A stretch of DNA of 64,000 nucleotides from VXNE01 sp965248075 (GTDB taxonomy: Bacteria; Pseudomonadota; Gammaproteobacteria; Pseudomonadales; Azotimanducaceae): assembly GCA_965248075.1 (NCBI GenBank), contig CBDFIL010000001.1:868001-932000 (forward strand), given 5' to 3'. The position numbers were made by a program, and so were the translations under genes. Position 1 is the stretch's first letter. Each line of letters starts with the position of its first letter. Below the pieces are notes generated by a model. That model worked only from the letters and a program-made list of their open reading frames with translations. It was not told the origin of the DNA and made no database searches. This document shows, piece by piece, positions 17,599 to 25,558 of the stretch.

Positions 17599-18216
17599 TC
17601 AGATCCGGTACGCCGTCTCCGTCATGAGACGTGACACCACGGTCATGGCCTGCTTGACACCCGCCGGGAACGCCGCGCCGCCGGCCTTCAACGCGTTGAC
17701 GCCGTGGCGCGCCTCGTCGGCCCGCATCTCGGTGACGATCGCGCGGCTGCGAGCGTCGCCGGGGGGCAGGTCGTCGAGGTGCCGGTCGAGATGCTGCACG
17801 ACCTGATCCTCCGTCGCCTCGATGAAGCCCAGGCTCACGCGATCACCCAGGGCCCCCGCGGCAGCTCCCACGACGAACGACGCCGCGTAGAACACCGGAT
17901 CGAGCACGCTCGGGCGGGCTTCGAGTTCCTCGAGCCGCTGCCGACACCAGGCAAGGTGATCCACTTCCTCCTCGGCCGCCTGCTTGAGCGCGTCACGCAC
18001 CTGCGTCCGCCGTGCCGTCAGGGCCTGCCCTTCGTACAGCGCCTGTGCGCAGACTTCACCCGTGTGGTTGACGCGCATCAGCCCGGCGGCATGCGTGCGT
18101 TCCTCATCGGTGAGCGCGCCCTCGGGTGCCTCCGGTGCCGCGTGGGTCGAACCCCCGACCCCCACCAGGGTCCGCAGGCCCCGATCGAACACACCGATCA
18201 GATCGTCGAGGATCAT
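17599..18216 (-). CDS. coq7: 2-polyprenyl-3-methyl-6-methoxy-1,4-benzoquinone monooxygenase (Coq7)
   Basis: Di-iron hydroxylase of ubiquinone synthesis, adding the C6 hydroxyl; membrane-associated. At 205 residues it has the usual bacterial Coq7 length. The iron-ligand pattern is visible: Glu in MRVNHTGEVCAQALYEGQ near 54, ExxH in EEEVDHLAWC near 88, and the second-half ExxH in EMRADEARHG near 175. Its start overlaps the HIT gene by 4 bp (ATGA type), so the two are translationally coupled. The preceding N-terminal 30 residues resemble those of other gammaproteobacterial Coq7 proteins. Confidence 0.92.
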   Translation of the reverse strand: MILDDLIGVFDRGLRTLVGVGGSTHAAPEAPEGALTDEERTHAAGLMRVNHTGEVCAQALYEGQALTARRTQVRDALKQAAEEEVDHLAWCRQRLEELEARPSVLDPVFYAASFVVGAAAGALGDRVSLGFIEATEDQVVQHLDRHLDDLPPGDARSRAIVTEMRADEARHGVNALKAGGAAFPAGVKQAMTVVSRLMTETAYRI

Positions 18217-18554
18217 CCGAGGGCTCCCAGTTGTCGCCCGCCCAGCAGGTGCAGGTGCAGGTGGTAGACCGTCTGGCCGCCCTCCCCGTTACAGTTGACG
18301 ACGAGTCGATAGCCGGACTCGTCGATACCGCGCTGCGCGGCAAGTGCCTGCGCCCGCAGCACCATCCGACCGACGATGTCCACGTTCGAGTCCGTCAGCT
18401 CGTTCGCGTTGGCGATGTGCGCCTTGGGAACGACCAGGATATGTACCGGCGACTGCGGCGCGAGATCGTTGAAGGCGACGAGGTCGTCGTCCTCGTACAC
18501 GATCCCGGCGGGAATCTCGCGCGCGACGATCTTGCAGAAGACGCAATCGGGCAT
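18213..18554 (-). CDS. HIT family nucleotide hydrolase (HinT-like)
   Basis: Small cytoplasmic purine nucleoside phosphoramidase-type protein of 113 residues. The histidine triad is YHLHLHLLGG near residue 99 (HxHxH). The N-terminal CVFCKIVAREIPA pattern with two cysteines (Cys4, Cys7) is common in HinT relatives. HIT proteins hydrolyse AMP-linked phosphoramidates or nucleotide conjugates. It lies immediately upstream of coq7, in a two-gene unit. Confidence 0.9.
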   Translation of the reverse strand: MPDCVFCKIVAREIPAGIVYEDDDLVAFNDLAPQSPVHILVVPKAHIANANELTDSNVDIVGRMVLRAQALAAQRGIDESGYRLVVNCNGEGGQTVYHLHLHLLGGRQLGALG

Positions 18555-18665
18555 GGGGCGGAACCTCCGGCGACGGTCCGATGACTATAAACGATCGGGC
18601 GTCGCCCGCCGGAGTTGCGCAGCCACTCCGTCCGTTTCACCGCCGGCGAGGCTCCTTCAAACAGG

Positions 18666-18836
18666 TCAACCCGTCTCCTGGTTGGGGCGCAGGGCAGAGT
18701 CCTCGAACAGACCCTCGAGCCGCGCCATGCGCTCGCGCAGGGCACCCACGTCCACCATGACCTTGAACATCATGCCGACCAGCGCGACGTTCAACGTCAA
18801 CACCACAATCAACTCAGTGCTCATGTTGTTTTCCAT
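18666..18836 (-). CDS. Small single-pass membrane protein (56 aa)
   Basis: A short reading frame: MENNMSTELIVVLTLNVALV, then a coiled charged tail with ALRERMARLEGLFED. The first ~25 residues form one membrane helix (LIVVLTLNVALVGMMFKVMV). The tail is an amphipathic helix with alternating Arg/Glu. A second ATG four codons downstream (18824) is equally possible. It is not a recognised family, but codon use is GC-rich and gene-like. It lies between the HIT and cyclic-nucleotide-binding-domain genes on the same strand. Function unknown. Confidence 0.5.
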   Translation of the reverse strand: MENNMSTELIVVLTLNVALVGMMFKVMVDVGALRERMARLEGLFEDSALRPNQETG

Positions 18837-18942
18837 GTCCAGCCGCCGCTCCAGCTGCCATTTCCGGCCGTCATTCCAGCCCCCGTACCGCGTTCGCGCA
18901 ACCGCGCCGTTATCGCATCACCCGTGTCACCGCGCCGGCGTT

Positions 18943-19815
18943 TCAAGCCCCCGCTTGCCGTGTCACCGGTGTCGCCGAGAATCCCATCCGCGTCAGCGTA
19001 ATCAACGCATAGGCGCGCTGTCCCGCACGCCCACCCGCGACGACGACGGGCCGGTCCCTGGCCAGCAGTCGCGCCTCGCTCGCAAGCCCGGATATCGAAA
19101 CGGCATCGAGGTCGAGGGTCTGTGCCCCTTCCGGCGGCGTCTCCGGAAACGGGTACTCCGCGATCAGCGCGCGCACCGCGTCGCCTGGCAGGACCAGCAG
19201 CGCCGCATCCTCCACCACCCTGCATGTGCGCGCGGCGAGATGGTCCCCGGCGAAGGCCAAGTCCTCGCCCAGGAAATCCCCGGCCCCGAACGTCGCCTCG
19301 CCCCGCGCAAGGACACCGCTCTTGATCAGATAGACGGCATCCTCGATCGTCAGCCAGTCCCCCCCGGCCACGCGTAGCTCTTCGGCACCGCGCAGCAGTC
19401 GCTGCCAGGTCACGGCCGGCAACGCCCGCACCAGCGGCGAAGCCAGCAGCCTGTCGAGCCAGGCGTCGACGGAGGCCACTTCCGGCTCGGGGATAGCCGT
19501 CGGCTGCACGGCGAAGCGAATCGGTGCCACGTCGACCGACAGCACCCGCGTCGCGGTGCGCGTTTCGAGCGCCACGTCGTCGCCCGGGCGATAGATCTCG
19601 GCTTGCTCCCCCAGGCGACGCCGCCGACCTCGGGCATCGATCGCGTCGACCTGCCCCTCCACGAGAAACAGGTGTCGGTTGAGGCGGCTGCCCCGACGCA
19701 GCAGCGACCGGTTGGCCGGGAGTTCAATGAGGCGAGCGTGCTCCGCCGCCATGGTGAGCGTGCGCTCGTCCAGGGCGGCGAAGGGAGGGAACCGTTTGAG
19801 CACGTCCGCAAGCAT
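18943..19815 (-). CDS. Cyclic-nucleotide-binding-domain protein with a degenerate rhodanese-like tail
   Basis: Protein of 290 residues. Residues 1-100 form one cNMP-binding beta-barrel (FPPFAALDERTLTMAAEHARL, then HLFLVEGQVDAI). Residues 125-220 form a second, with AVYLIKSGVLARGEATFGAG and GEDLAFAG. The Arg-containing phosphate-binding cassette is not conserved in either domain, so cyclic nucleotide binding is doubtful. The last 50 residues (RPVVVAGGRAGQRAYALITL, then RMGF) look like the end of a rhodanese domain, in which the active Cys is Ala. It follows purD by 35 bp and shares its strand. Confidence 0.7.
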   Translation of the reverse strand: MLADVLKRFPPFAALDERTLTMAAEHARLIELPANRSLLRRGSRLNRHLFLVEGQVDAIDARGRRRRLGEQAEIYRPGDDVALETRTATRVLSVDVAPIRFAVQPTAIPEPEVASVDAWLDRLLASPLVRALPAVTWQRLLRGAEELRVAGGDWLTIEDAVYLIKSGVLARGEATFGAGDFLGEDLAFAGDHLAARTCRVVEDAALLVLPGDAVRALIAEYPFPETPPEGAQTLDLDAVSISGLASEARLLARDRPVVVAGGRAGQRAYALITLTRMGFSATPVTRQAGA

Positions 19816-19850
19816 GGAGCGATCATCTCAAACCCGTTGGCACCTGCCTG

Positions 19851-21134
19851 TCAGCCTTTCTCCCTGGCTACCGCCCGATATCCGATATCGCGCCTGTAGT
19901 ACGCATCCTCCCAACCCACGCGTGCGACGCGTTCGTACGCCCTGGCCCGCGCCTCGGTCACCGACTCGCCGAGCGCCGTCACACACAGCACGCGGCCCCC
20001 GCTCGTGACCGTGCGGTCGCCGGCCAGGGCCGTGCCCGCATGGAATACCTTCGTGTCGGGCAGGTCGTCCTCGAGCCCGGAGATGGCCCATCCCGTCGCA
20101 TAGTCGAACGGATACCCGCCGGCCGCCATCACGACGCCCACGGCAGCTCGCGGGTCCCAATCGAGCCGCACGCCGGCCAGACCTTCCCCGAGCGCGCGCC
20201 GGCACAGCGCGGCCAGGTCGCCGCGCAGCCGCATCAGCACCGGCTGCGCCTCCGGGTCGCCGAAGCGACAGTTGAATTCGATGACCTTCGGCGTGCCGTC
20301 GGGCGTGATCATCAGTCCCGCGTAAAGGAAGCCCTGGTAGGGAGCCCCGTCGGCCGCCATGCCGAGGACCGTCGGGCCCACCACCTCGGCCATGATGCGC
20401 TCGTGTACCTCCGGCGTGACCACCGGCGCCGGGGAGTACGCCCCCATGCCGCCGGTGTTGGGGCCAAGACCGCCATCGTCGCGCGCCTTGTGGTCCTGGG
20501 AAGAGGCGAACGGCACGACGTGGGTGCCGTCCGTCATGCAGATGAAGCTCGCCTCCTCGCCTTCGAGAAACTCTTCCACCACGACCTCGCGGCCGGCCGT
20601 GCCGAAACGCTCGCCGGAGAGCATCTCTTCGGCGGCAGCGATCGCCTCCTCGACGTCGCGCGCCACGGTGACGCCCTTGCCGGCGGCCAGACCGTCCGCC
20701 TTCACGACCACCGGCGCCCCCACCTGCTCGATGTACGCGCGGGCCGGCGCCACCTCCGTGAACGACTCATAACGGGCGGTGGGAATGCCATGCCGCGCGA
20801 GAAACTCCTTGGCGAACACCTTGGAGCCTTCCAGCCGGGCGGCCGCCTTCGACGGCCCGAAACAGGGCCGGCCGCGGTGATCGAAATAGTCCCGCAGGCC
20901 CTCCACCAGGGGTGCTTCCGGACCGGCGATGGTCAACGCGATGCCGTTGTCCCGGGCAAAGTCCGCCAGCGCCGCGAAGGCATCTGCCGTGAGATCGACG
21001 TTCTCGACCTTGTCCTCGCGGGCCGTTCCGGCATTGCCGGGCGCAACGAAGACGCGTTCCACATCCGCCGAACGGGCCACCGCCCAGGCAAGTGCATGTT
21101 CGCGCCCACCTGCACCGACCACCAGTACTTTCAT
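19851..21134 (-). CDS. purD: Phosphoribosylamine-glycine ligase
   Basis: Second enzyme of de novo purine synthesis: joins phosphoribosylamine and glycine using ATP, giving GAR. At 427 residues it has the standard length. The N-terminal Rossmann start MKVLVVGAGGREHALAWA, the ATP-grasp segment (VVVKADGLAAGKGVTVA, then EEFLEGEEASF) and the metal-site region VIEFNCRFGDPEAQPV are all present. Start ATG 21134 lies 2 bp after the purH stop, so the two are one transcript, as in E. coli purHD. It is followed by the cNMP-domain gene. Confidence 0.96.
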   Translation of the reverse strand: MKVLVVGAGGREHALAWAVARSADVERVFVAPGNAGTAREDKVENVDLTADAFAALADFARDNGIALTIAGPEAPLVEGLRDYFDHRGRPCFGPSKAAARLEGSKVFAKEFLARHGIPTARYESFTEVAPARAYIEQVGAPVVVKADGLAAGKGVTVARDVEEAIAAAEEMLSGERFGTAGREVVVEEFLEGEEASFICMTDGTHVVPFASSQDHKARDDGGLGPNTGGMGAYSPAPVVTPEVHERIMAEVVGPTVLGMAADGAPYQGFLYAGLMITPDGTPKVIEFNCRFGDPEAQPVLMRLRGDLAALCRRALGEGLAGVRLDWDPRAAVGVVMAAGGYPFDYATGWAISGLEDDLPDTKVFHAGTALAGDRTVTSGGRVLCVTALGESVTEARARAYERVARVGWEDAYYRRDIGYRAVAREKG

Positions 21135-21136
21135 AT

Positions 21137-22678
21137 TCAATGCCTGAAGTGGCGCACGCCCGTGAACACCATCGCCATCCCGTGCTCGTCGGCCGCCGCG
21201 ATCGACTCGCGGTCGCGCATCGAGCCCCCCGGTTGGATGACCGCGGTGACACCCACCCCGGCCGCGGCATCCACCCCGTCGCGAAACGGAAAGAAGGCAT
21301 CCGAGGCCATCACGGCCCCGGCCACCGGGAGGTCTGCGTCGGCCGCCTTCATCCCGGCGATCCTGGCGCTGACGACCCGGCTCATCTGCCCCGCGCCGAC
21401 TCCCACGGTCTGTCCGTCGCGGGCATACACGATCGCATTCGACTTGACGAACCAGGCGACCTTCCAGGCGAACAGCAGGTCGGACATCTCCGCGGCCGTG
21501 GGGGCGCGGGCCGTGACCGTCCGCAAGGCAGATTCGTCGAGGCACAGTGCGTCCGCGTCCTGCACCAGCAAGCCGCCGCCGACACGTTTGAAGTCCCGGC
21601 CAGGCGCCGGCGCCGGCTCGCCGACCTCGAGCAGCCTGAGGTTCTTCCGCTTGCGCGCGGCGTCAACCGCGTCCGGCGCCACCCGCGGCGCAACCACCAC
21701 CTCCGCGAACTGGTTGTCGAGCACCGCCGCGAGGGTCTTGCCGTCGAGTTCGCGATTGAACGCCACGATACCGCCGAAGGCAGACGTCGGGTCCGTTGCG
21801 AAGGCGCGCGCATAGGCGGTACCGATCTCCTCCGCGACGGCGACCCCGCAGGGATTCGCGTGCTTCACGATCACGCATGCCGGCCCCTCGAAGGCCTGCA
21901 CGCAGGCGAGCGCCGCGTCGGTGTCCGCAACGTTGTTGTAGGACAGCGCCTTGCCCTGGTGCTGTAGCAGCGCCCCGACGGTGCCGGCCACCGGCTCGGC
22001 GGTGACGTAGAAGGCAGCGCCCTGGTGCGGGTTCTCGCCGTAGCGGAGGTCCGCCTGCTTGACGAAGCCGAGCGTCAGCCGCTCCGGAAACGCGTCGTTC
22101 GCGAACCACTGGGCGATGGCGGCTTCGTAACCGGCCGTGTGCGCGAACGCCTGCGCCGCGAAAGTACGTCGCTCTGCCAACGTCGTGCCGCCCGAGGCAA
22201 GCGCTTCGATCACCCGGGGGTAGTCCTGCGGGTCCACGACCGCGAGCACGTCCGCGTGGTTCTTCGCGGCCGCGCGCAGCAGCGTCGGCCCACCGATGTC
22301 GATGTTCTCGACCGCCTCTTCAGGGGTGCAGTCGCCGCGCGCGACGGTCTTCTCGAACGGGTAGAGGTTGACGACCACCAGGTCGATCGGGGCGATGCCG
22401 TGGCGCCGCATCGTCTCCGCATCGGCGTCGCGTCGGCCCAGGATGCCGCCGTGCACCAGGGGATGCAGCGTCTTGACGCGGCCGTCCATGATCTCCGGGA
22501 AGCCCGTGTGCTCCGCGACCTCCCGGACCGGGATGCCGGCCTGGACCAGGGTCGCCCCGGTACCGCCGGTGGACAGCAACTCCACACCCAGGTCATGCAG
22601 AGCCCGCGCGAATTCCACGATGCCATGCTTGTCCGAGACGGCAAGCAGCGCCCGGCCCACCGGCGTCCGTCCGGTCAT
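21137..22678 (-). CDS. purH: Bifunctional AICAR transformylase / IMP cyclohydrolase
   Basis: Catalyses the last two steps to IMP: formylation of AICAR with 10-formyl-THF and ring closure. At 513 residues it has the expected size. The N-terminal cyclohydrolase (MGS-like) domain shows RALLAVSDKHGIVEFA and LLSTGGTGATLVQAG. The transformylase domain contains the KHANPCGVA motif near 255 with its catalytic Lys-His, and later AFFPFRDGVDAAAGVGV. It starts 3 bp after the fis stop. Confidence 0.97.
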   Translation of the reverse strand: MTGRTPVGRALLAVSDKHGIVEFARALHDLGVELLSTGGTGATLVQAGIPVREVAEHTGFPEIMDGRVKTLHPLVHGGILGRRDADAETMRRHGIAPIDLVVVNLYPFEKTVARGDCTPEEAVENIDIGGPTLLRAAAKNHADVLAVVDPQDYPRVIEALASGGTTLAERRTFAAQAFAHTAGYEAAIAQWFANDAFPERLTLGFVKQADLRYGENPHQGAAFYVTAEPVAGTVGALLQHQGKALSYNNVADTDAALACVQAFEGPACVIVKHANPCGVAVAEEIGTAYARAFATDPTSAFGGIVAFNRELDGKTLAAVLDNQFAEVVVAPRVAPDAVDAARKRKNLRLLEVGEPAPAPGRDFKRVGGGLLVQDADALCLDESALRTVTARAPTAAEMSDLLFAWKVAWFVKSNAIVYARDGQTVGVGAGQMSRVVSARIAGMKAADADLPVAGAVMASDAFFPFRDGVDAAAGVGVTAVIQPGGSMRDRESIAAADEHGMAMVFTGVRHFRH

Positions 22679-22681
22679 CGA

Positions 22682-23002
22682 TCAGATGAGCCCGTGGCGT
22701 GTGAGTTTCTTGCGCAGGGTGCCCCGGCTCAGGCCGAGGATCTCGGCGGCCCGCGTCTGATTGCCGCGGCTGCGCTCCATCACCGTCTGCAGAAGGGGCT
22801 GCTCGACCTGTTCGAGCACGAAGTCGTACAGACCCGTCACCGGCGCATCGTCGAGGTCGTCGAGGAACCGCTCGACGGATCGCTGCACGAGGTCCCTCAG
22901 GGGCTCGACGTGCACGGAACGGATCCTGGTTCGTTGCTCGGTGCGAAGCGTGGCAGGGGTTCCATCGCCATCGCCGGTTTCCTCGACGGACACCATGTTC
23001 AT
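22682..23002 (-). CDS. fis: DNA-binding protein Fis
   Basis: Small nucleoid protein that bends DNA and regulates rRNA and growth-phase genes. At 106 residues from ATG 23002 it is close to the ~98 usual. The C-terminal helix-turn-helix is complete: LLQTVMERSRGNQTRAAEILG, then LSRGTLRKKLTRHGL. The central four-helix dimer part (YDFVLEQVEQPLLQ) is conserved. A longer reading to 23089 adds a poor, Arg-rich head. It is normally preceded by dusB; here DUF3426 lies upstream and dusB is missing. Confidence 0.95.
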   Translation of the reverse strand: MNMVSVEETGDGDGTPATLRTEQRTRIRSVHVEPLRDLVQRSVERFLDDLDDAPVTGLYDFVLEQVEQPLLQTVMERSRGNQTRAAEILGLSRGTLRKKLTRHGLI

Positions 23003-23134
23003 ACTACCCCGCGTGCGCCGGCGAGCAAAGGAGCGCGACGCAGTTTCGGGTGACGCTGTCCGGCCGCGCGCCAGTTGCGCACCGGGCACGGACGACGGTG
23101 GGATCGCGGATCGCGGTGGGTCAGGCGTAGCCCG

Positions 23135-23638
23135 TCAATGCAGGATCACGGACACATTCACCGCATCGCGGCCCGGGTCGCCAAGTTCCACCGAGACCGC
23201 TACGGGGGCCATGGCGGGCATCAACGCCCCGCCACGAAACCCTTCCCCGAGGTACTCGGCCGGCCCGAAGCGTCGCGCGGCGACCGTTTCGTCCGCCACG
23301 TCGGCAAAACGCAGTTCGATGACCGGGAACGACTGTTCGTACGGCGCGGCATTCGCGATCACCGCGTCGAGCACTACCGCATCCGGTGTGTCGGGATGCG
23401 CACGGACCGCCACGCGACGCACCGAGAGGTCGGCGAGGGAACGCATGACCGGCAACTCGCAACCCAGGGCGGCGCACCCCCACCGGTACAGGAACCGCAG
23501 ATCCGGATCCCCTGCCCAGGGGTCGAAGCGATACCAAAGCATCTGCATGAACAGACAGACCACCGCCAGGACGATCCCGCCAACCCACGCACCCGTCCGG
23601 TACCTCTCCCGCTCGTTCCACCAGCGTAAAAGCACCAC
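23135..23638 (-). CDS. DUF3426 domain membrane protein
   Basis: Protein of 167 residues with one N-terminal membrane helix (TGAWVGGIVLAVVCLFMQML). The periplasmic part (RWGCAALGCELP with a Cys pair, then LDAVIANAAPYEQSFPVIEL) matches the DUF3426 beta-domain. The MJ0042-type zinc ribbon usually fused before the helix is absent, so this is a short form. GTG start at 23638, 3 bp after the prmA stop. It occupies the place between prmA and fis where dusB usually sits or follows. Confidence 0.8.
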   Translation of the reverse strand: MVLLRWWNERERYRTGAWVGGIVLAVVCLFMQMLWYRFDPWAGDPDLRFLYRWGCAALGCELPVMRSLADLSVRRVAVRAHPDTPDAVVLDAVIANAAPYEQSFPVIELRFADVADETVAARRFGPAEYLGEGFRGGALMPAMAPVAVSVELGDPGRDAVNVSVILH

Positions 23639-23641
23639 GTA

Positions 23642-24499
23642 CTACGCCCGTCGTCCGCCGAGGAGAACCCAGCCTTGCATGCTTCGCGGGCGGTCGAACG
23701 CGACATCCGGGTACGCGGCGACGACACCGTCGCCCTGGTCGGGAAGCACCCCGGAAAGCCCGATTCGCCCGCCCGGGCGCAGGCTGCCACCGAGGCGGGG
23801 TGCCAGTTCGATCAGGGTGCGCGCGAGGATGTTGGCGACGACCACGTCAAAACAGGGATCCGCGACGAAAGCACCGGCGGACTCGATACCGACTTCGACG
23901 CCGTTCCGCGCCGCGTTCTCCGCGGTCACCGCGAGCGCTGCCGGGTCGTGATCCACCGCGATCACCCGGGACGCCCCGAGGAGCCTGGCCGCAATCGCCA
24001 GAATGCCGGAACCGCAACCGAAGTCGAGCACCGAGCGGCCGGCCAGCGGCAGGGAAGCAAGCCACGCCAGGCACAGGCGCGTGGTCGCGTGGCTTCCCGT
24101 GCCGAAGGCGCGACCCGGATCGAGACGCAACACCGATCCGGCGGCCGCGTCCACTTCGGCGTCCCGGGGTGCGATCGTCAGCGTTCCGAAACGGCGTACG
24201 GCGGCGTAGCGTCGCCAGCTGCCGGACCAGTCGCGATCCTCCACGAAGTCGACGTCCATCGCGTGTCCCTGCAGACGGGCGCGCACACGGGAAAGGTCGG
24301 CATCGAGCGCGAAGAGTCCCACCGCCCGCGCGTCCCGCCACGCGTCCGGTTGCGGCGCGTCCGTCAGGGCCGGTTCGAACAGCGGCTCGTCACCGGCATC
24401 GACCCACGTCACGGCAAGTGCTCCAAGCTCCGCAAGCTGTTCGCCCACCCCCTGCGCGTCCGCGCCCGAGACGCCCACGGAGAGCCGGATGAAGGGCAT
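23642..24499 (-). CDS. prmA: Ribosomal protein L11 methyltransferase
   Basis: SAM-dependent enzyme (285 residues) that trimethylates ribosomal protein L11. The N-terminal L11-binding domain is followed by a linker with GRAFGTGSHATTRLCL (near 130). The SAM-binding motif SVLDFGCGSGILAIAA is near 155, and the substrate-site motif VVANILARTLIELAP (NIL motif) near 215. Start ATG 24499 lies 5 bp after the accB stop; in most gammaproteobacteria accC sits between these two genes. Confidence 0.95.
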   Translation of the reverse strand: MPFIRLSVGVSGADAQGVGEQLAELGALAVTWVDAGDEPLFEPALTDAPQPDAWRDARAVGLFALDADLSRVRARLQGHAMDVDFVEDRDWSGSWRRYAAVRRFGTLTIAPRDAEVDAAAGSVLRLDPGRAFGTGSHATTRLCLAWLASLPLAGRSVLDFGCGSGILAIAARLLGASRVIAVDHDPAALAVTAENAARNGVEVGIESAGAFVADPCFDVVVANILARTLIELAPRLGGSLRPGGRIGLSGVLPDQGDGVVAAYPDVAFDRPRSMQGWVLLGGRRA

Positions 24500-24504
24500 C
24501 CTGT

Positions 24505-24936
24505 TCAGACGATCCGAAAGAGCGCCGTCCCCGCCTCCATGGCGCGCCCGTTCTCGAGCAGTATCTCTGCGACCGTACCCGTCAGCTCGGCCTCGATGCG
24601 ATTCATCATCTTCATGCTCTCGATGATGCACAGGACATCGCCCGGCGCCACCGTCTCGCCCTCGTTGACGAAGGGCGCTTCGCCCGGCGCCGGCGAGCGA
24701 TAGAACGTACCGGAGATCGGCGCGCGTACGACTTCCCCCGGCCCGGCAGGCTCGCCCCGGGCGGCGCCGGCCACCTCCGTATCCTGCACCGGTGACGCGG
24801 CCGCGGCGACGGGCATAGCCGCCGCCGGTACGCCCCGCGCGATGCGGATGGACTCCTCGCCGTCCCGCACCTCCAGTTCGGAGATGCCCGACTCCTGCAC
24901 GAGTTCGATGAGCTTCTTGATCTTCCTCAGGTCCAA
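24505..24936 (-). CDS. accB: Biotin carboxyl carrier protein of acetyl-CoA carboxylase
   Basis: Carries biotin for acetyl-CoA carboxylation, the first step of fatty-acid synthesis (143 residues). The biotinylation site is in CIIESMKMMNRIEAEL near residue 108 (Lys in MKM). The N-terminal part with KIKKLIELVQESGISELEV and a Pro/Ala-rich linker match E. coli AccB. It is 36 bp downstream of aroQ. The biotin carboxylase gene accC, nearly always next, is not present in this window. Confidence 0.95.
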   Translation of the reverse strand: MDLRKIKKLIELVQESGISELEVRDGEESIRIARGVPAAAMPVAAAASPVQDTEVAGAARGEPAGPGEVVRAPISGTFYRSPAPGEAPFVNEGETVAPGDVLCIIESMKMMNRIEAELTGTVAEILLENGRAMEAGTALFRIV

Positions 24937-24972
24937 GTTCGTTGCCTCCCTGCCAGCCGGTTCGCGAAGCGC

Positions 24973-25422
24973 CTACTCTTCCGACGCATCCAATGCATCC
25001 ATCGCGGCCATCGCCGCGTACTCGTATCCCGCCGCGCCCAGGCCACAGACGACGCCACGCGCCACGTCGGACAGGTAGGAGTGGCCACGGAACGCCTCCC
25101 GGGCATGCACGTTGGACAGGTGCACTTCGATGAACGGGATCGCGACGGCCAGAAAAGCGTCTCTCAAGGCAATGCTGGTGTGCGTAAACGCACCGGGATT
25201 GACGATGATGTAACCGATCCCGTCGCGGCCCGCGCGCTGCACCGCCTCCACCAGTTCGTGCTCGGCGTTGCTCTGCAATGCCTCGATCTCGTGACCGCGG
25301 GACGCGGCCAGGGACGCAACGCGCGCGTGGATGTCGTCCAGCGTCTGCGTCCCGTAGATCGCAGGCTCGCGCGTGCCGAGCAGGTTCAGGTTCGGTCCGT
25401 TCAGGACCAGGATGCGTGCCAC
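24973..25422 (-). CDS. aroQ: 3-dehydroquinate dehydratase type II
   Basis: Shikimate-pathway enzyme converting 3-dehydroquinate to 3-dehydroshikimate. At 149 residues it is a typical dodecameric type II enzyme. It starts with ARILVLNGPNLNLLGTREP, has the flexible-lid Tyr in REPAIYGTQTL (near 23), the catalytic-site NPGAFTHTSIA near 76 and the His of EVHLSNVHAREAFR near 103. GTG start at 25422 is supported by GGAGGA 8 nt upstream; an earlier reading to 25497 lacks a ribosome-binding site. First gene of the aroQ-accB-prmA run. Confidence 0.95.
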   Translation of the reverse strand: MARILVLNGPNLNLLGTREPAIYGTQTLDDIHARVASLAASRGHEIEALQSNAEHELVEAVQRAGRDGIGYIIVNPGAFTHTSIALRDAFLAVAIPFIEVHLSNVHAREAFRGHSYLSDVARGVVCGLGAAGYEYAAMAAMDALDASEE

Positions 25423-25558
25423 CGCCGGCTGTCCTCCATGGCCGCCCTGCCGGGCAAGTCCGGGCAGTATGCCATGAACTCTGCAAGTTAACGACAAGTT
25501 AGCTCGATTTACCGTTCTTTAGCTGCCAGTTCCCGACACGTATCTGACGGACAGGGCG

